Source of the DNA: CAZOKZ01 sp964580585
GTDB taxonomy: Bacteria > Sumerlaeota > Sumerlaeia > SLMS01 > JAHLLQ01
Assembly: GCA_964580585.1 (NCBI GenBank)
Contig: CAZOKZ010000031.1
Span: 1-50,111, forward strand
Direction: 5' to 3'
Length of the DNA stretch: 50,111 bases
The translations under genes and the position numbers were made by a program. The notes beneath the pieces are model-generated. The model was not told the origin of the DNA. It did no database searches and worked only from the letters and a program-made list of their open reading frames with translations. The stretch's first letter is position 1; each line of letters opens with the position of its first letter. This document shows positions 8,922 through 16,483 of this stretch, piece by piece.

Positions 8922-9620
8922 TTACCAGCCTGCATTGGCTGTTTGCGTGCCCGGGTCCGGTGAATAGACCAGGAACATCGCGCGGCGGTTCAGGGCGTTG
9001 GCTTCCGTCGTTACATCGAACGACAAGGGACGTAATTTGCCATAGCTGATGGTTGAAAGACGCGTGGCGTCGATTCCCTGGCTTACCAGGTACTCGCGGA
9101 CGCTGTCGGCGCGTTTTTGGCCCAACGCCATGTTGTATTCTTCCGTGCCTTGCTCGTCGCAGTGGCCTTCGATTTGAACGGCGAGACCCGGATGGTTGCG
9201 CAGCCATTCTGCGTGACCGTTCAGGATCGTCTCCCATTCGGGTTTCAGTTCGGAGCGATCGTAATCGAAGTGCACCATATCGAGGTCGGCGATTTCCGAG
9301 GCCATTTCAATGCCGTTGGTATTTGCGTTTTGAACGAGACCGTTCGTCGCGGGATCATACGTTCCCATTCCGGCGACGGTCGAGTTGATGCCATTGGAGC
9401 CGTCGGCCAGCCCAGGCGCTCCGCCCGGGCCCCACGGTGAACCGGGGCCAAAGGATTTACTGCCACCCGACGTTGTGTCGCCGCCTTCGGCGAACACATT
9501 ATGCGGGGTGCGAATTTCCGGGTTAACTTTCTTTTTGCTCTTAAACAAACTACAACCACTGGTCACCGAGAGAGCGGTGATTAAAGCAAGGGGGACAACG
9601 AGTGTACGGGCGCGAAGCAT
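8922..9620 (-). CDS. pal: Peptidoglycan-associated lipoprotein Pal
   Basis: A 232-residue Pal-type lipoprotein. The signal peptide ends at the lipobox VTSGC; a Gly/Ser/Asn-rich linker follows, then an OmpA domain from about residue 110 with FDYDRSELKPEW, GHCDEQGTEEYNMALGQKRA and SYGKLRPLSF, which closely match Pal. In the Tol-Pal system Pal binds peptidoglycan and TolB and helps outer-membrane constriction at division. No tolQRAB genes are in the window. The start has an excellent ribosome binding site (AGGAGGT, 9 bases upstream). It is the first gene of a two-gene operon of Pal paralogues. Confidence 0.9.
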   Translation of the reverse strand: MLRARTLVVPLALITALSVTSGCSLFKSKKKVNPEIRTPHNVFAEGGDTTSGGSKSFGPGSPWGPGGAPGLADGSNGINSTVAGMGTYDPATNGLVQNANTNGIEMASEIADLDMVHFDYDRSELKPEWETILNGHAEWLRNHPGLAVQIEGHCDEQGTEEYNMALGQKRADSVREYLVSQGIDATRLSTISYGKLRPLSFDVTTEANALNRRAMFLVYSPDPGTQTANAGW

Positions 9621-9822
9621 GCGAGCTTACCTCCTGGTGGGACTGGACGGACTGGACCGGGGAATAATCTGCGGGATTCCAGCAACATCACCGGAAATGC
9701 AATCCGGTTTGGATTCAATTGACGGTGCTATGTTGGGGAGGAAAACAGCATCAAGAACTTTTTGCAAAGAAATAAAAAAAGTCGCGTGTTCCTGGAAAAG
9801 TCTCTATTTCTTGTATAGTTGA

Positions 9823-9983
9823 GAGGAAATTCTTTTGGCTCCCAAGGTCAAGGCGTGCGAGGTGAGGGCGACCAAGGCGTAGCGGTGCACCGTTGTGGGC
9901 TTGTCCGACCGAAGCCATAAGGCGAAGGCGGGAGGCCGAGTCCGATGCGCAACGCAGAGATTGGGAGCCAGAAGGATTTCCTC
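9823..9983 (+). repeat. Inverted-repeat-bounded intergenic element, copy 1 (161 bp)
   Basis: The ends are a 23-bp inverted repeat: arms at 9823-9845 and 9961-9983 pair at 21 positions. The other two positions are G-U wobbles if the + strand is transcribed (A-C mismatches on the minus strand). The core (TCAAGGCGTGCGAGGTGAGG, then GACCAAGGCGTAGCGG, then CCGATGCGCAAC) is shared with 14682-14807. This copy has about 29 extra bases in its middle. The 3' arm touches the stop codon of the minus-strand aminotransferase gene at 9982. A structured RNA or a non-autonomous mobile element would both fit. Confidence 0.75.
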
Positions 9984-10863
9984 AACCGGCTTCGCTCATC
10001 AACTCGCATTCAAACCGCACGCGTTCGTGCACGGCAGCCATCAGCCGGCGCGTCACTGCGCCTACGCGACCGTCGGCGATCGAGCCTCCATCCAACCGCG
10101 TTGCGGGCATGACTTCCATGGTCGAAGAGCTGATGAATGCTTCGTCCGCCGAGCGAAATTCGTCGAGCGTCACGGCTTGTTCGCGAACTTCCAAACCAAT
10201 CGATTTTGCGGTCGCTAAAATCGCCATCCGAGTAATACCCGGCAGGATACGGTTGGTCAGCGGATGCGTGAAAATGACTCCGTCCCTTACGCAGTAAGCA
10301 TTCGAAGCCGAGCACTCGGTCACGACGCCGTTTTCGCGCACGAGCAGCGCTTCGAAACACCCCGCGCGGCGGGCGCGTTCCTTGGCCAGGCAGTTTGGCA
10401 ACAGCCCGATGGTTTTGTACTGGCATTGTGCCCAACGTTCATCCGGGTGCGATTTGAGCGCCACGCCATTTTCGCGCATGTCAGCCGCATAAACCGGCGC
10501 TGGGCGAACAAACCAAAGCTCGGTTGGCGGCGTGGTGGCTTCGTCGGGAAACAGGTGATTGCGGCGGGCGGCGCCACGTGTCAATTGACCGTACACCATA
10601 GCGTTGGCGTGGCCGCTTTGAGCAACAAGCTCCAGAATCCGTTGCTCGCGTTGGGCGCGCGTGCCCGGCGAATCGAGCATAATGCCTGCGGCGCTCGATT
10701 CCCAGCGATCGAGATGTTCGCTCAACATGAACGGTCGGCCATTGTAAAACAGCACGACTTCGTAGATGCCGTCGGAGAACAGAAAACCGCGGTCTTCGAC
10801 GTTGATACGTCCGTCGCTGATGGGGGAAACGAGTCCGTTGAGCCAGAGAAGATCTTGAGCCAT
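9982..10863 (-). CDS. dat: Class IV PLP aminotransferase, D-amino-acid transaminase type
   Basis: A 293-residue fold-type IV aminotransferase. The block VEDRGFLFSDGIYEVV is typical of D-alanine/branched-chain transaminases; the PLP lysine is K150 in CQYKTIGLLPN, and E183 in VVTECSASN is the ring-nitrogen glutamate. The N-terminal wording is closest to D-amino-acid aminotransferase, which makes D-Ala/D-Glu from keto acids; aminodeoxychorismate lyase or IlvE-like activity cannot be excluded. The start ATG has AGGAG 12 bases upstream. Its stop codon overlaps the end of the inverted-repeat element at 9823-9983. Confidence 0.82.
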   Translation of the reverse strand: MAQDLLWLNGLVSPISDGRINVEDRGFLFSDGIYEVVLFYNGRPFMLSEHLDRWESSAAGIMLDSPGTRAQREQRILELVAQSGHANAMVYGQLTRGAARRNHLFPDEATTPPTELWFVRPAPVYAADMRENGVALKSHPDERWAQCQYKTIGLLPNCLAKERARRAGCFEALLVRENGVVTECSASNAYCVRDGVIFTHPLTNRILPGITRMAILATAKSIGLEVREQAVTLDEFRSADEAFISSSTMEVMPATRLDGGSIADGRVGAVTRRLMAAVHERVRFECELMSEAG

Positions 10864-11075
10864 GATGCGCGCCGCTCCTGAGAAATTTCAGAATCGGTGC
10901 TAAGGGCGTCGTTTGAACACCGTCAAATCATTTCAGTCGTAAAGAGAAGGAAAAATGCGGAAAACACGGGATTCGGTATGGTCCTATGGGACAGATAGGA
11001 CGAATGGGATGAATAGGACATGGCTGCCAAGATTTTCTAAACCCCGAATCCGGAGCCCTGAAAAAAACTTCGCCT

Positions 11076-11765
11076 TTATCCTTTATCCTTTTGCCTTAAT
11101 TCAACCGGGTTTTCCTGTACGATGGCACAGATCAACGCCACGACGGTATCTTCGTCCAAGTCGGTCGTATCGACAATGGTGGCGTCGTCGGCGATGCACA
11201 GCGCGCCCCATTCGCGGTTACGGTCGCGTTCGTCGCGTTCACTCAGGTTCTTGAAAATTTCATGGTGCGTGGTCGGTTTGCCCATCGCTTTGAGCTGTGC
11301 GGCACGCCGTTGCACGCGAACTTCGGGCGAGGCATCGAGATAAATTTTCCACTGTGCGTTCGGAAAAACAACGGTGGTGATGTCGCGGCCTTCGAGCACC
11401 GATGGCTTGGCTTGTCCCAACCGGCGTTGTTGGTCCACGAGCGCTTCGCGAACGGCGCCATTGTCGGCGGCCAGGAACACGTTCGCGCTGACGTGTTCAT
11501 CGCGGATGGCGTCGCTGATGTTTTTCCCTTCGAGCCAAACGGTTCCGTCTGGCTGTAATTCCAGGTCCAGGGTGCGGGCAATTTCACCGAGTTGGTCCGG
11601 TGAACGATCGGTTTCGGAAAAGTCGAGGTACTTGAGCGTTACCGCGCGGTACATTGCCCCTGTGTCCAGGTGGCAGAATCCGAGCTGTTCGGCCACGCGC
11701 CGTGCCACGGTCGATTTGCCAACACCCACCGGGCCGTCGATTGCGACTACGGGGACAGAGGTCAT
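11076..11765 (-). CDS. cmk: Cytidylate kinase
   Basis: Phosphorylates CMP and dCMP with ATP. The P-loop GPVGVGKST is at residues 11-19, followed by HLDTGAMYRA and the conserved block LEGRDITTVVFPNA (usually EGRDIGTVVFP), then LDASPEVRVQRR and the lid region with RDERDRNRE. Its 229 residues are the normal length. GGAG lies 7 bases before the ATG. Gaps on both sides (212 and 200 bases) hold simple repeats, so it is probably monocistronic. Confidence 0.95.
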   Translation of the reverse strand: MTSVPVVAIDGPVGVGKSTVARRVAEQLGFCHLDTGAMYRAVTLKYLDFSETDRSPDQLGEIARTLDLELQPDGTVWLEGKNISDAIRDEHVSANVFLAADNGAVREALVDQQRRLGQAKPSVLEGRDITTVVFPNAQWKIYLDASPEVRVQRRAAQLKAMGKPTTHHEIFKNLSERDERDRNREWGALCIADDATIVDTTDLDEDTVVALICAIVQENPVELRQKDKG

Positions 11766-11780
11766 GGGGAAACTCCAGCA

Positions 11781-11960
11781 GTATGAAGGATAAAGTATGA
11801 AGGATGAGGGATGAATCGATTTGGTCGATTGGCTTCGACTTCTTTTTCACGGGATTCGGGCCTCGGCTTAAATAATCGCCTGCGTCCAGGTAAGTGTGTT
11901 TCCGTCCCGTCTGAGAATCTTTGGTTATAAATTCATCCTTCATCCCTCACCCTTCATCCC
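11781..11960. repeat. Heptad inverted-repeat pair between cmk and rpe
   Basis: The left block (11781-11816) is built of GGATGAA/GGATGAG units and the right block (11931-11960) of their complements. Arms at about 11796-11816 and 11939-11958 can pair with a single G-U, enclosing about 120 bases. The same words in the same arrangement occur at 21167-21298. A smaller run TTTATCCTTTATCC is at 11083. The gap between cmk and rpe is otherwise empty. Confidence 0.6.
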
Positions 11961-11965
11961 TGTTT

Positions 11966-12631
11966 CTACTGAATCGCCGTCATGCTTTTGCGCAACGCCC
12001 GGGTGTTTTGGCGGATTTGGCCTTTGCCAAAGATGGACGTTCCGGCGACGAGGATATCGGCTCCGGCAGCGACAGCCAGGGGGGCGGTTGTCGGATCGAT
12101 CCCGCCATCTACCTGGATCAGGTACTCCAGGCCAAGTTCCTCGCGCAGCAGGACCAGTTCGCGAACTTTGTTCAGGGTTGCGGGGATCAGTTTCTGCCCC
12201 CCGAAACCGGGTTCGACGGTCATGACAAGCACCAAGTCGGCGAATTCCAACACCTCGCGAATTTCCGAAACTTTCGTGCGGGGTTTGATGGACACGCCCG
12301 CGCCGCATTTCAGTCGCCGGATATATTTGAGAAGCGCTGCGGTATCGTCTCCTGCGGCTTCCGCGTGAAACGTCAGATTCTGGACACCCGCCTCGATGAA
12401 TTCCTTCGCGTATTTACGCGGGTCGGCAATCATCAGGTGGCAGTCGAAGTAAAGCGATGAATCGACGTCGCGAACCTGGCGCACAACACTGGGTCCAAAA
12501 CTGATATTCGGTACGAAATTGCCGTCCATGATATCCAGATGCAGCCAGGATATCGATAGCGCCTTGAGTGGCTTAATACTGGATGCCAGGTTGGTGAAAT
12601 CCGCTGCCAACAGCGAAGGTGCCAACCGCAC
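11966..12631 (-). CDS. rpe: Ribulose-phosphate 3-epimerase
   Basis: Interconverts ribulose-5-phosphate and xylulose-5-phosphate in the pentose phosphate pathway. A TIM barrel with the family signatures LAPSLLAADFTNL, LHLDIMDGNFVPN (first metal histidine and acid), FDCHLMIADP, VMTVEPGFGGQ and QVDGGIDPTTAP. The GTG at 12631 gives the usual length (221 aa) and begins right at the conserved barrel strand. The frame is open further upstream with a basic, Arg/Lys-rich extension. An alternative GTG at 12727, with GGGGAAAG before it, would add about 32 residues. I favour the short form. Confidence 0.9.
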   Translation of the reverse strand: MRLAPSLLAADFTNLASSIKPLKALSISWLHLDIMDGNFVPNISFGPSVVRQVRDVDSSLYFDCHLMIADPRKYAKEFIEAGVQNLTFHAEAAGDDTAALLKYIRRLKCGAGVSIKPRTKVSEIREVLEFADLVLVMTVEPGFGGQKLIPATLNKVRELVLLREELGLEYLIQVDGGIDPTTAPLAVAAGADILVAGTSIFGKGQIRQNTRALRKSMTAIQ

Positions 12632-12981
12632 CCCCGCCCCGCGCCGTGAATGCTTGGCGGGGGTGGTGTTCTTTTTCGTGTCGGCTGAATGATTACGCCG
12701 TGAAACTTTGGAGGGTCTCCGCGTCACAGAACTTTCCCCACAATATTTTCCCTCAGCATAGTCCCCTCTAATCTCCCGATCAAAGCAGGGGCGAAATCTC
12801 TCTACGCTGGCGCCAGGATGCAACCAAAGGTTGCGTCAGCCCAGAGATTTCCTTGATAATCGGTTTCATTCAGGTTTGCAAAATTTCTCTCATTTGCTTG
12901 TCGCCGACAAGTATCGTCTTGTGGTGCCGTTCTTGCTTCTTTCGGACAAGCCTTGCAGAGATTCCTTTTGGAGCGTCGATC
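12632..12981. other. Divergent intergenic region rpe / M14 peptidase
   Basis: About 350 bases without a supported gene. It carries two small hairpins: GCAACC-AAA-GGTTGC at about 12820 and CTTGTC-GCC-GACAAG at about 12898. Promoters for both divergent genes should be here, but no strong -35/-10 pair stands out. Confidence 0.35.
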
Positions 12982-14070
12982 ATGCAGACTTTCAATCATC
13001 ACGCAATTGGGTCCACGGAGCCGGGCGCATGGGACTTGGCCTCGATACATGGTTGTCGAGTTGAAGTGATCGGTAAGTCCCGCGAGGGTCGCCCGATTTA
13101 TGGGTTGGTGGTTGGTCATGGGCGAATTCGCGTCAGCATTATTGCCGGCTCGCACGCCGACGAACCCGTTGGACCCCGCGCCGCCGTGCATTTTGCCTGT
13201 ATGGTGGCCCAACAAAAGGAATACTGGGCGCGGGAAATCGCTCAAATTTGCACGTTGTATATCGTTCCCCATGCTAATCCCGACGGCGACGCGCGTAACT
13301 CTCAATGGCAGCATCATCCTGGTGATTTGCATACCTATTTACTGCATCAGGTTCGCGATCTTCCCGGCGACGATATCGAGTTCGGTTATCCCATCGACCC
13401 CCAGGATGTTCCGCGCGCTCGGCCCGAAAATCTTGCGATTCAGGAATTCCTTCGCGAGCCGGGATTGCCGTACCATATGCACGCGTCGCTGCACAGCATG
13501 GGCATTGCCGAAGGGGCCTGGTTTTTAGCGTGTCTCGACTGGGTGCGCTTCATTAAGGAATCCGATTTCATGACACGCATGTCCGAGGCAGCCCAGGTTG
13601 CCGGGCTGACATTGCAGGATATCGACCGCAAAGGCGAAAAAGGCTTCTATCGCATTGCGCCTGGATTCTCCACCACGCCGCGCTCCGATGCAATGAAGGC
13701 ATATTTCATCAACATCAACGATAACGCCACCGCGGACAAATTCCTGCCCAGTTCCATGGAATGGATTCAGTCGATCGGGGGGAACCCACTCTGTATCGTG
13801 AGCGAAATTCCCATGTTTGAAATGCACGAAGCGAAATACTCCACGGCTTCGCCGGAACATCGTCCGTATTTCGCTCTCAAACGCGAACTGCCGAACATTC
13901 GCGCGGCGCTTTACAATGGCAACGATGCCCCGATGCACCACGCCATGCGTTATCATGGTTTGCGACCGGTGTCGTGGATTGTCCACCGGGACTTGCAAAT
14001 CGCCTACCTGCGCGAAGCCATCCGCCTCGTTTCCGAACGGCGGAAACGTGGAACGTCGTTGGGTTATTGA
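12982..14070 (+). CDS. M14-type zinc carboxypeptidase
   Basis: A 362-residue protein with the M14 metallocarboxypeptidase pattern: zinc ligands H58 and E61 in AGSHADEPVGP, the ANPDGDARN block at about 98-106 (family NPDG), a distal histidine in HMHASLHSMG at about 166-174, and a candidate catalytic glutamate in CIVSEIPMFE. It would cleave C-terminal residues or peptide/amide bonds. No signal peptide is visible from this start, so it is probably cytoplasmic. The ATG at 12982 is chosen because GGAG lies 8 bases upstream; the longer open frame has no recognisable extension. It is convergent with mntR, with 16 bases between them. Confidence 0.8.
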   Translation: MQTFNHHAIGSTEPGAWDLASIHGCRVEVIGKSREGRPIYGLVVGHGRIRVSIIAGSHADEPVGPRAAVHFACMVAQQKEYWAREIAQICTLYIVPHANPDGDARNSQWQHHPGDLHTYLLHQVRDLPGDDIEFGYPIDPQDVPRARPENLAIQEFLREPGLPYHMHASLHSMGIAEGAWFLACLDWVRFIKESDFMTRMSEAAQVAGLTLQDIDRKGEKGFYRIAPGFSTTPRSDAMKAYFININDNATADKFLPSSMEWIQSIGGNPLCIVSEIPMFEMHEAKYSTASPEHRPYFALKRELPNIRAALYNGNDAPMHHAMRYHGLRPVSWIVHRDLQIAYLREAIRLVSERRKRGTSLGY

Positions 14071-14073
14071 AGT

Positions 14074-14090
14074 GTAAAAAGAAGTTTTAC
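14074..14090. terminator. Weak bidirectional hairpin between the M14 gene and mntR
   Basis: GTAAAA and TTTTAC form a 6-bp AT-only stem around a 5-base loop in the short convergent gap, overlapping the mntR stop codon. The stem is too weak to be a confident terminator but is the only candidate there. Confidence 0.3.
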
Positions 14091-14545
14091 TTATCCAATT
14101 TGCTTTGAGGACGGGTGTAATGCCCGTCCTTTTCCATTGCTTTGCAAAAGCGCGTCATTTGCTTCAACGTCTCGGGGCCGATGTGGTGTTCGAGGCCTTC
14201 GGCGTCTTCTTCGGCGGCGATGCGAGATATCCCCAAATGCCCAAGAAATCGCAGCACTAATTGATGGCGCGAACGGGCTTCGCGAGCGAGCTTTTCGCCC
14301 TCGGGCGTGAGCGAAACGGCGCGATGAGCCTCGGCGTGAACCAATCCGAGCGATTTGAGGCGCTTGATGGTTTTGTGAACGGTGACGTGGCTGACGCCGA
14401 GCCGCGCGGCGATGTCGCTTTTATGCGCGGCGCCGATTTCCTGCTGCAAATCGCTGATCAACTCGACGTAATCTTCCGCGTTTTCCGCCGCGTGATCGTG
14501 GCGTTGACGCGCGGCGGCGCGGGCGGCTTCGGAGACTTTGGTCAT
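14087..14545 (-). CDS. mntR: DtxR/MntR-family metal-dependent transcriptional regulator
   Basis: A 152-residue repressor. Residues about 23-90 form the winged helix with the recognition region AARLGVSHVTVHKTIKRL; residues 90-150 form the dimerisation/metal domain with HQLVLRFL and EEDAEGLEHHIG. The EDYVE motif at 24-28 supplies the Asp and Glu of the MntR manganese site. The N-terminal extension and length resemble the proteobacterial MntR. It would repress Mn (or Fe) uptake genes when metal is bound; no transporter gene is in the window. GGAG lies 9 bases before the ATG. A perfect palindrome upstream (14607-14625) is a likely operator. Confidence 0.85.
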   Translation of the reverse strand: MTKVSEAARAAARQRHDHAAENAEDYVELISDLQQEIGAAHKSDIAARLGVSHVTVHKTIKRLKSLGLVHAEAHRAVSLTPEGEKLAREARSRHQLVLRFLGHLGISRIAAEEDAEGLEHHIGPETLKQMTRFCKAMEKDGHYTRPQSKLDK

Positions 14546-14606
14546 CGTGTGCTTCTCCGTCGAATATCGCCCAGTTGAAAAAATTTACCCGGGGCTACAA
14601 CAATGA

Positions 14607-14625
14607 AAGTTCATTTTATGAACTT
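14607..14625. promoter_or_regulatory. Palindromic operator candidate for MntR
   Basis: AAGTTCAT-TTT-ATGAACTT is a perfect 8-bp inverted repeat with a 3-base centre (19 bp in all), 62 bases upstream of the mntR start. Its size and symmetry fit DtxR/MntR boxes, and autoregulation is common in this family. The sequence does not match the E. coli or Bacillus consensus, so the assignment is by position. Confidence 0.55.
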
Positions 14626-14681
14626 GAAAGCCTGGGTCAACCGCTAACAAGAGTTTAATACCCGGCTACTCCTTGAATCCA

Positions 14682-14807
14682 CAGGAACTCTTCAAGTTTC
14701 CAAGATCAAGGCGTGCGAGGTGAGGATGACCAAGGCGTAGCGGAGCTACGTTGCGGGAGTCCGAGACCGATGCGCAACACCGAGATTGGGAGCTTGAAGA
14801 GTTCCTG
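14682..14807 (+). repeat. Inverted-repeat-bounded intergenic element, copy 2 (126 bp)
   Basis: Arms at 14682-14703 and 14786-14807 are a 22-bp inverted repeat. Twenty positions pair normally and two are G-U wobbles on the + strand. The core TCAAGGCGTGCGAGGTGAGG, GACCAAGGCGTAGCGG and CCGATGCGCAAC matches the copy at 9823-9983, whereas the stem sequence differs (CTTCAAG here against CTTTTGG there) but stays complementary. The element ends one base before the stop codon of the propeller gene at 14809. Confidence 0.75.
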
Positions 14808-14808
14808 G

Positions 14809-16128
14809 TTAATACCGTTCCCAATCCGGCACGTCCGAACTTTGGTCCGCCCACGCAAACCAGATATCGCCCTTGAGCGACGAGGTGTTTTCTTCCCACA
14901 CGACGAAGGGGCGATTGCCCGAATCCAGCGCAATCGTCGGGCGTTCCCACTTCAGGTCCGACGTTGTCAGCTTCTCCTCCTCGACCAGCGTACTCGTATC
15001 CGGATCGTACTTACCGTAATAGACATGTTTGCCCGCACGTTCATCTACCCACACGACGTGTAATTTATTGTCGGTGCTGACTTCCAGGTCGATCCCGCGT
15101 TCGACAGACGCCGTGCCCTTGATCGTGATCGGCGAATCGAACGTATTGGAACCGGCGGGTTTGCGCACGGCGCGTACGTCCTTGGTCGCGCCGCTTTCAT
15201 CGGTGAAGGCAATCCACAGATCGCCGTTTGGCGCTGTCGTAGCATGCGGCGGATCGAAGAAGCCCGCTGTGGCGGCGGCGAATTGGCCCGAAACGCCAAT
15301 GCCTCCCGGATTTTCGATCGTCGCGAAAATCCCCGGAGCCGTACCCCCTACGCCCGTCGTCCAAATGCCGAACAAATCGCCCGACGCATCGACCGCGATG
15401 TCGGGAATCGTGTACTCGGGCGTGTTGCCGCGGTTCGTCAAATTCGTCAGCTGCATCGACGCCATCGTTTCGCCCGTGTTGAACACCCCCGACGCGTTCG
15501 AGTGCTTCACATAGATGTCGGAAATCGAGTAGTCCGCGTTGAAATCGTACCAAATCACGCTGAGCACGCCTGAAGGAGCCGCCACAATTTTCGGCATATA
15601 ACCGTTGTCGCCCAGATGCCCGGCGCTCGACGTCGTGAGGCGGATATCCGTCGCGGAAAACGACCCGTTGTGCTGGCGCTTGTCCGCGTAAATTTCGATG
15701 TTATCGATCCCATTGCCCGGCGAGCTTGGATTGCTGTGCCGGTGATCGTGCCAGACGACTGTTACGGCGTCGTCTGGGCCAATAGCCAGCGATGGATTCC
15801 GTCCACCGTAGTGTTGCGCACTATATGTCGAGTTATCGATGAACTCGCGCGTGGTCCAACCGCCCACCTCGGTCCAGTTCTGATAATAAATGTACGACGG
15901 CAAGCCCGGCAACGTGCCCGTGATGCGGCCCGACCAGAAAACCAGGTGCAACCTCTCGTCCGAATCGAACCCGAGCGCACCGTTGGGGTTGCGGCTCAGT
16001 TGGAACTTTTCGCTCGCGTCGGTCAGCTTGACGGCGGCGGAAAACGGTACCGCCGCGCGGACGATGAATGGCGCGGCAAGCGCCCCGGCGATCAACAGCG
16101 TGGTGCGAAATTGAGTGGAAGAAATCAT
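14809..16128 (-). CDS. Secreted seven-repeat beta-propeller protein under a cobalamin riboswitch
   Basis: A 439-residue exported protein. The signal peptide spans residues 1-25 with a likely signal peptidase I site in FIVRA-AVP; there is no lipobox. The mature protein has seven repeats of a strand-turn-strand unit ending in a Trp or Phe and an Asp/Glu (near residues 52, 114, 181, 244, 297, 348 and 398; for example AVTVVWHDHR, LHVVWVDER, PFVVWEEN). This is the pattern of a seven-bladed, sialidase/BNR-like propeller. I see no Asp-box (SxDxGxTW) catalytic set, so a binding rather than enzymatic role is likely. The start is the ATG at 16128, just below the riboswitch, with AAAGGGGA upstream. Its control by a B12 riboswitch suggests a part in cobalamin or corrinoid capture, or in a B12-saving pathway; this is inference. 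Confidence 0.78.
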   Translation of the reverse strand: MISSTQFRTTLLIAGALAAPFIVRAAVPFSAAVKLTDASEKFQLSRNPNGALGFDSDERLHLVFWSGRITGTLPGLPSYIYYQNWTEVGGWTTREFIDNSTYSAQHYGGRNPSLAIGPDDAVTVVWHDHRHSNPSSPGNGIDNIEIYADKRQHNGSFSATDIRLTTSSAGHLGDNGYMPKIVAAPSGVLSVIWYDFNADYSISDIYVKHSNASGVFNTGETMASMQLTNLTNRGNTPEYTIPDIAVDASGDLFGIWTTGVGGTAPGIFATIENPGGIGVSGQFAAATAGFFDPPHATTAPNGDLWIAFTDESGATKDVRAVRKPAGSNTFDSPITIKGTASVERGIDLEVSTDNKLHVVWVDERAGKHVYYGKYDPDTSTLVEEEKLTTSDLKWERPTIALDSGNRPFVVWEENTSSLKGDIWFAWADQSSDVPDWERY

Positions 16129-16189
16129 GACAGCGACGTCCCCTTTCCCTCGAGGGTGTCCGTGATCCTGGCGGCGCTGGTAATGGCCG

Positions 16190-16432
16190 CGAGGGCTGTC
16201 GGCAGGTCTTCGGACTTGCTGGCTAAACGCGCGGGGCCGCGCGTGTGTTCCTACTGGCCGTCCCTTCCCAGCCCGTCGAATCGAGCCAGTGGTGTACCTG
16301 CCAAGATTAGGACGAGAGGCGTCCTGGGTTGGCAGTTGACGGCGGTCGTTCCAGCTTACCGCTGCGGGGCAGTCCCGGACTTTCACCGGGTTCCCTTTTC
16401 ACGCCGCGAGCCACCCGGGCCCGTCAGCGTAC
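16190..16432 (-). ncRNA. Cobalamin (adenosylcobalamin-class) riboswitch
   Basis: Read on the minus strand the region holds the hallmark pieces in order: GGGAACCCGGTGAAAGTCC, GGGACTGCCCCGCAGCGGTAA, the B12-box-like ACCACTGG followed by GGGCTGGGAAGG, a GC-rich hairpin, and AAGTCCGAAGACCTGCC near the 3' end. It begins just after a promoter-like pair and ends about 60 bases before the propeller start codon. The short palindrome CCCTCGAGGG beside the ribosome binding site could be part of the expression platform. Family knowledge: high cobalamin lowers expression. No transporter or cobalamin-synthesis gene is adjacent. Confidence 0.88.
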
Positions 16433-16483
16433 CAACAACGCCCGCGATGGAAACGAGGAGGGAGGCGGTTGTCAAGGGGAGGG
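16363..16483. repeat. 121-bp perfect direct repeat, copy A (promoter plus 5' half of the riboswitch)
   Basis: Identical base for base to 17346-17466, in the same orientation, 983 bases apart. It contains the promoter-like TTGACA box and the riboswitch from its 5' end to CTGCCCCGCA. This copy continues into the complete riboswitch. Beyond the outer edge a further 36 bases are diverged but still similar to those beside copy B, ending in GATGGTTTT in both. Confidence 0.95.
16447..16475 (-). promoter_or_regulatory. Putative promoter of the riboswitch transcript
   Basis: On the minus strand a consensus TTGACA (16470-16475) is followed after exactly 17 bases by TTCCAT (16447-16452). The -10 box is poor. 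It sits about 15 bases before the start of the riboswitch, and the same pair is present in the duplicate copy at 17430-17458. Confidence 0.5.

Noticed and set aside
11781..11960. CRISPR-like array of short repeats
   Set aside because: The repeat units are 7 bases, contiguous and without unique spacers, and occur as facing complementary blocks; no cas genes are present.
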